Position numbers and translations under genes: made by a program. A stretch of 9,622 nt of DNA from an uncultured bacterium (GTDB lineage Bacteria > Cyanobacteriota > Vampirovibrionia > Gastranaerophilales > Gastranaerophilaceae). The notes beneath the pieces were generated by a model. It did no database searches. It was given only the letters and a program-made list of their open reading frames with translations, and was not told where the DNA came from. The DNA lies in NCBI GenBank assembly GCA_902782905.1, contig CACZPB010000098.1:1-9622 (forward strand), given 5' to 3'. Numbering within the stretch: position 1 is the stretch's first letter; every line of letters starts with the position of its first letter. Below are positions 5,823 to 9,622 of the stretch, piece by piece.

Positions 5823-5823
5823 T

Positions 5824-7650
5824 ATGGAAACCCTTATTGCAGATAATATATCACTAATTCTTCTTTTACCGCTCTGGATTTTTCTTATAATAATGTGCGG
5901 AAGATTTTTTTCTGTGTATGTAAATAAGTATATTGTATACGTGTTGACTCTTATATCTTCTGCTTATGGCGCAATCTGTACCGGAACTTCGCTTTTAAAA
6001 TTTGAAAATACAATAGAGTGGAGTTTGCCGTTTATAAAAATAAATAATTTTGTTATCAATTTCGGGCTGCATATTGATAAGTTGTCTCTAATCTTAGCTT
6101 TTATACTGTTTCTTGTAAGTATTGCCGTACAGTTATTCTCTGTTTCTTTCATGAGAGCAGAAAAGAAAAATTATAGATTTTTTGCGCTGTTAAATTTGTT
6201 TAATTTTGGGATGGCGGCAATGTTTTTTAGCCCAAATCTTTTTCAAATGTACATATTTTGGGAACTTGTAGGAATTGTATCATATCTTCTTATCGGATTC
6301 GAATATAAAAATATTCAAAAATCAGAAGCATCAAGGCGTGTATTTTTAATAAACAGATTCGGAGATGTTGCTCTTATTGCGGGAATTATCCTGTCCTCTT
6401 CTTTTATTTTGGAATATAGTTCAAATAGTTCATTTGTAACACTATCTTTTGTTGATATGAATGCTATATCAACTCTTATTATGGCATATACTTCGGATAC
6501 AATGTTTTTAACGCTTTGTGTGTTGTTTATAATAGCAGCAATGGTTAAATCCGCTCAAATTCCTTTCCACACTTGGCTTCAGGATGCAATGGAGGCAAAA
6601 ATTCCTGTGAGCGCGCTTCTTCATTCCGCAACTATGGTAGTTTCCGGAGTATATTTGATAATTCGACTTATGCCGTTTTTTACCTTGAGTGGAACGATAA
6701 TGAATGTGATATTGTCGGTAGGGATTTTGACCGCTTTAGTTTCTTCTTGTTTAGCATCAATTGAGACGGAGCCTAAGAAAGTTCTTGCTTATTCTACTTC
6801 TGCAAATCTGGGCTTGATGTTTTTCGCGCTCGGAATGGAAAATATAAGGGCAGCAATTCTGTTTTTAGCGGCTCACGCGTTTATAAAATCAATGTTATTT
6901 ATGAACTTGCCAAAAGAAAACAAGCTTTCCAAAGTCGAGTTAATTATATTTATAGCGGGTGCTTTAAGCCTTGGCGGACTCCTGTTTGCAGGGTGCGGCG
7001 TTAAAGAAATTCTCTTTAAGGCGTCAATCAATCCTTTATATAGTTATATTTTCTTAGCTATTGCTTTTGTAACAGCTTTTTATATAACAAGATTATCTTT
7101 TCTTATTTATAAAAAATCTGAAAAAACAGAGGATAAAAATTGGATAGAGATTTTGGCTTCGCTTATGCTCTTGGGGTTCAACGTATTTCTATACATAAAG
7201 TTGAGAGGTTGTTACCATATATCAGAACCCTATGTTGCAGCAATTGGCGGTGCTTGCCTTGCAGGACTTTTGTATAGACACGGTTATCTTGAAAAGTTTT
7301 CAAAAATACCAAAATTTATAGAGAAAACGTATTCTCTATTTATTCCTAAGCTCTATACAAAATTTGCGATTTCTCTTAATATTTTTGAAAATAAAATAGT
7401 ATCAAACTATAAGCCGATAACTGCACTCTCAAAGGCTGTAGTAAAGCTTTCAAACTTTATTGAAACAAATATTATGAACAAATCGGTTACGCTAACAGCC
7501 GGCGCAATCAACAATTTGTCCAAACTTGATATGAAGCTGCAAACAAAACAGGTTCAAAATTATAACGTCTACGCATTTGTAATAATAAGTATTATTATAA
7601 CGCTTGTTGTGGCAAGTTGTGCGATAATACTAACGGATGGAATGTACTAA
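5824..7650 (+). CDS. nuoL: NADH-quinone oxidoreductase subunit L (NuoL, ND5 family) with shortened TM11-TM12 region
   Basis: NuoL is the distal antiporter-like pump subunit, with a C-terminal lateral helix that runs along the membrane arm. At 608 residues it has the usual length and retains Glu147 (FWELVG), Asp181 (NRFGDVAL), Lys242 (VKSAQIPFHTWLQDAMEA), His267 (LLHSATMV), His351 and Lys355 (HAFIKSMLF), and Lys394. The ending KLQTKQVQNY (571-580) before the last helix is typical of the anchored lateral helix. Oddities: Lys355 and Lys394 are only 39 residues apart, against 57 for E. coli Lys342-Lys399, and the GSVI-type motif and KMGGL loop are missing. FSKDEIL has become GVKEILF, and EGPTP has become EAKIP. 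One base separates it from nuoK. The only SD-like sequence (AAAGG, 5803-5807) is 16 bases away, so translation probably depends on coupling to nuoK. Confidence 0.96.
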   Translation: METLIADNISLILLLPLWIFLIIMCGRFFSVYVNKYIVYVLTLISSAYGAICTGTSLLKFENTIEWSLPFIKINNFVINFGLHIDKLSLILAFILFLVSIAVQLFSVSFMRAEKKNYRFFALLNLFNFGMAAMFFSPNLFQMYIFWELVGIVSYLLIGFEYKNIQKSEASRRVFLINRFGDVALIAGIILSSSFILEYSSNSSFVTLSFVDMNAISTLIMAYTSDTMFLTLCVLFIIAAMVKSAQIPFHTWLQDAMEAKIPVSALLHSATMVVSGVYLIIRLMPFFTLSGTIMNVILSVGILTALVSSCLASIETEPKKVLAYSTSANLGLMFFALGMENIRAAILFLAAHAFIKSMLFMNLPKENKLSKVELIIFIAGALSLGGLLFAGCGVKEILFKASINPLYSYIFLAIAFVTAFYITRLSFLIYKKSEKTEDKNWIEILASLMLLGFNVFLYIKLRGCYHISEPYVAAIGGACLAGLLYRHGYLEKFSKIPKFIEKTYSLFIPKLYTKFAISLNIFENKIVSNYKPITALSKAVVKLSNFIETNIMNKSVTLTAGAINNLSKLDMKLQTKQVQNYNVYAFVIISIIITLVVASCAIILTDGMY

Positions 7651-7659
7651 AGGAGAAAT

Positions 7660-9144
7660 ATGGATATCTTTTTATCAATACCGTTTTTAGTTTTTTTACC
7701 AATGATTATATCTTTAGTGATAATCTCGCCAATTATGACAAAAAATGAAGTAGTTGTGAGAAGATTTGCAAAAACTGCATTTTCATTTCAGTTTTTGTAC
7801 ACAATGCTTTTTGTAATCTTTTATGACGCGCCGTATACTTCTCAAATAAGCTTTTTCGGTATGGATTGGATACAATCTTTGGGAATAAAATTCTCTTTTA
7901 GGATAGATGCAATATCTTTGGTGTTGTCCTGTTTAACTTCGTTTGTATTTCTTGTTGCGTCAATCTCAAGCAAATTTAATATAAGAAAAAACCACAAGTT
8001 TTATTATTCTATGTTGTTTTTGCTTATGAGTGCAATTTTGGGTATATTTACTTCAAATGATATGTTTTTGTTTTTCTTGTTCTGGGAACTTGAGATGATA
8101 CCTGCTTATTTCCTGATTGGAGGAGATTTCGGTCAGTCTGATACAGAAAGAGGGTATGCGAAAAAAGCTGCAATAAAATTTATATTATTTACGTTTTTCG
8201 GAAGTATGTTTATGCTTTTGGGAATATTGCTGCTGCATTATTATAATTTTGCTTCAAACGGTATGTTATCTGCAACATTCGCTGATATTACGGCAAGCTC
8301 AATTCCTTTCGAAATTCAAATGCTTGTTTCTATATGTCTTTTGATAGGCTTTGGTGTGAAACTTCCTATTGTTCCTATGCACAGTTGGCTTCCTGATGCT
8401 CATACAAATGCTGTTACTCCTGTGAGTATGATTCTTGCAGGAATTCTGCTTAAAACGGGTGCGTATGGAATCTTCAGGTTCAATTACCAAACTCTGAATG
8501 ATATTTTTGTTTTTATAGCACCTGTGCTTGCTGTACTTGCGCTTGTTAATATTATATATATTGCTATTCTTACTTATGCCCAGACTGATATAAAACGAAT
8601 CATTGCGTATTCAAGCATTTCTAATATGGGGCTTGTGCTTTTGGGTTTGGCTGCTTGTAACAAAGTTGCTTTGGATGCTTCTGTTTTTCATATGGTTTCC
8701 CATGGACTTGTAACATGCGGTTTATTTATGATTGCAGGCATTGTTTATATAAGATATAAAACAAGAGATATTAATGTTTTATCAGGGATAGCAAATTCTA
8801 TGCCGAGACTCTTTGGTTTTGCGGTGCTTATTGTGCTGGCTTCGATTGGGGTTCCGGCGTTCGCTCCATTTGTGAGTGAAATATTAACAATTCTTGGTGT
8901 TATGAATTCGGATCTTTCGATTGTGTTGAAATTTGCAGGAATTTTTGCTCTTCCGCTTTTGATTTTAAGCTCTTGTTATATGCTTAAATTTCTTCATAGG
9001 TGTTTTTATGGCGAGGAAACAGAGGGCGGAATAAAAGTTGGCGATATTTCTGTTCACGAATTTGTTGTTCTGGGCTCTATCCTTGCAGGGTTATTGATTT
9101 TTGGGCTTTTCCCGAATGCACTATTAGGAATCATAGGTGGTTAA
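7660..9144 (+). CDS. nuoM: NADH-quinone oxidoreductase subunit M (NuoM, ND4 family)
   Basis: NuoM is the middle antiporter-like proton pump. The 494 residues, with about 14 membrane segments, match the family length. Key proton-path residues fall almost at E. coli numbering: Glu143 (FWELEMIPAYFLIG), Lys234 (GVKLPIVPMHSWLPDAH), Lys265 (GILLKTGAYG), His344 and His348 (FHMVSHGLVT) and Glu407 (FVSEILTILG). The amphipathic TDIKRIIAYSSISNMG stretch (309-324) is also standard. Compared with NuoL, this subunit looks fully conventional, which makes the NuoL changes stand out. The ATG follows AAGGAG (7650-7655) with four bases between; nine bases separate it from nuoL and one base from nuoN. In families lacking nuoEFG, the order L-M-N is the same. 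Confidence 0.97.
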   Translation: MDIFLSIPFLVFLPMIISLVIISPIMTKNEVVVRRFAKTAFSFQFLYTMLFVIFYDAPYTSQISFFGMDWIQSLGIKFSFRIDAISLVLSCLTSFVFLVASISSKFNIRKNHKFYYSMLFLLMSAILGIFTSNDMFLFFLFWELEMIPAYFLIGGDFGQSDTERGYAKKAAIKFILFTFFGSMFMLLGILLLHYYNFASNGMLSATFADITASSIPFEIQMLVSICLLIGFGVKLPIVPMHSWLPDAHTNAVTPVSMILAGILLKTGAYGIFRFNYQTLNDIFVFIAPVLAVLALVNIIYIAILTYAQTDIKRIIAYSSISNMGLVLLGLAACNKVALDASVFHMVSHGLVTCGLFMIAGIVYIRYKTRDINVLSGIANSMPRLFGFAVLIVLASIGVPAFAPFVSEILTILGVMNSDLSIVLKFAGIFALPLLILSSCYMLKFLHRCFYGEETEGGIKVGDISVHEFVVLGSILAGLLIFGLFPNALLGIIGG

Positions 9145-9145
9145 G

Positions 9146-9622
9146 ATGCTGAACGATATATTTAACATATTATTGCCGCAAATATCATTAGGTTTTTTTA
9201 TTATCATAGAGCTTATTCTTTCAATATTGTTATCTCCAAGGTTCTATAAGTACTCAAGGCTAGTTTCCATTATAGGAATTTCTGTTTCAATCGCACTATT
9301 AACTACAGTTCAGACAGAGCCTCAATATTTTGCATTCCAAAATTCTATAATGTCTGACAGTTATACCCAATTGTTTGATTTTATAATATTACTTTTGGGA
9401 TTCTTTGTGGCATTACTTACAAAAGAGCTTATTAAATCCTCAAAAAGCAATGCGTTTACAATTCACGCTATTTTATTAACTGCAATCTTTGGTGCAATGA
9501 GCGTGGTCTCTGCAAATGATTTCTTGACACTTCTTGTATCAATTGAGCTTATGGGATTCTCAACCTACTTTTTAATAGCTTCGGCAAGAGGTTATCACTC
9601 CAAAGAGGCAAGCTTTAAATAT
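9146..9622 (+). CDS. nuoN: NADH-quinone oxidoreductase subunit N (NuoN, ND2 family), 3' end cut
   Basis: NuoN is the proximal antiporter-like pump, next to NuoK. The first 159 codons are in the window and the frame is still open at the right edge, so the gene is cut, not broken. The fragment shows about five membrane segments and the diagnostic block SIELMGFSTYFLIASARG (132-149), with Glu134 matching the essential E. coli Glu133, followed by the family's SKEASFKY (152-159). The ATG at 9146 has an AGGTGG ribosome site (9135-9140) with five bases between, and lies one base after the nuoM stop. A full NuoN has about 450-490 residues, so roughly two thirds lies beyond the edge. Confidence 0.95.
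   Translation, partial: MLNDIFNILLPQISLGFFIIIELILSILLSPRFYKYSRLVSIIGISVSIALLTTVQTEPQYFAFQNSIMSDSYTQLFDFIILLLGFFVALLTKELIKSSKSNAFTIHAILLTAIFGAMSVVSANDFLTLLVSIELMGFSTYFLIASARGYHSKEASFKY

Noticed and set aside
6573..6764. 63-codon plus-strand frame inside nuoL
   Set aside because: It lies out of frame across the conserved WLQDAMEA to IETEP part of nuoL. The translation is low-complexity and unlike any family.
8299..8490. 63-codon minus-strand frame inside nuoM
   Set aside because: It is antisense to the conserved lysine region of nuoM with no own start signals. The similar small minus-strand frames at 2318-2506 and 5964-6152 were dropped for the same reason.
1..9622. tRNA or rRNA genes, CRISPR arrays, insertion sequences, attachment sites
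   Set aside because: No repeat-spacer pattern, transposase, terminal inverted repeats or tRNA-like cloverleaf was noticed by eye. The DNA is almost fully occupied by the genes listed.

Overview
The window is dominated by one strand-uniform operon for a proton-pumping complex I (NDH-1). Genes run in the order nuoA-B-C-D-H-I-J-K-L-M-N, with nuoN cut by the right edge. Two divergent tetratricopeptide (TPR) genes lie on the minus strand at the left. The DNA is clearly AT-rich. No RNA gene, insertion sequence, CRISPR array or convincing terminator is visible.

Layout: positions 1-455 (minus) hold the N-terminal 151 codons of an exported TPR protein that runs off the left edge. Positions 553-1080 (minus) hold a second exported TPR protein. 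An 81-bp AT-rich divergent intergenic region (1081-1161) separates this from nuoA. From 1162 to the right edge the eleven nuo genes follow with overlaps or gaps of only a few bases, nearly all with good Shine-Dalgarno (SD) sequences. This indicates one translationally coupled transcript.

Function: NuoB, C, D and I form the peripheral quinone-reducing module and carry clusters N2, N6a and N6b. NuoA, H, J and K form the E-channel and link region. NuoL, M and N are the antiporter-like pumping subunits. The NADH-oxidising module nuoE, nuoF and nuoG is absent from its usual place between nuoD and nuoH; nuoD and nuoH overlap by one base. The locus therefore encodes an 11-subunit core like that of cyanobacterial/chloroplast NDH-1 and some other lineages. 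Electrons probably enter from ferredoxin, flavodoxin or an unlinked partner; that is inference.

The core is not entirely standard. NuoD lacks the quinone-headgroup tyrosine (Thr61 in its place), NuoL is about 18 residues shorter between two proton-path lysines, NuoI is short, and the TM3 hinge of NuoJ is altered.

Organism: AT-rich DNA, separate nuoC and nuoD, the E/F/G-less gene order and the TPR neighbours would fit a non-photosynthetic relative of cyanobacteria (Vampirovibrionia/Melainabacteria, e.g. gut Gastranaerophilales). This is a low-to-moderate confidence guess; other anaerobic phyla such as Elusimicrobiota cannot be excluded. I do not see an entirely new system. The interest lies in the donor-less and possibly acceptor-modified complex I.
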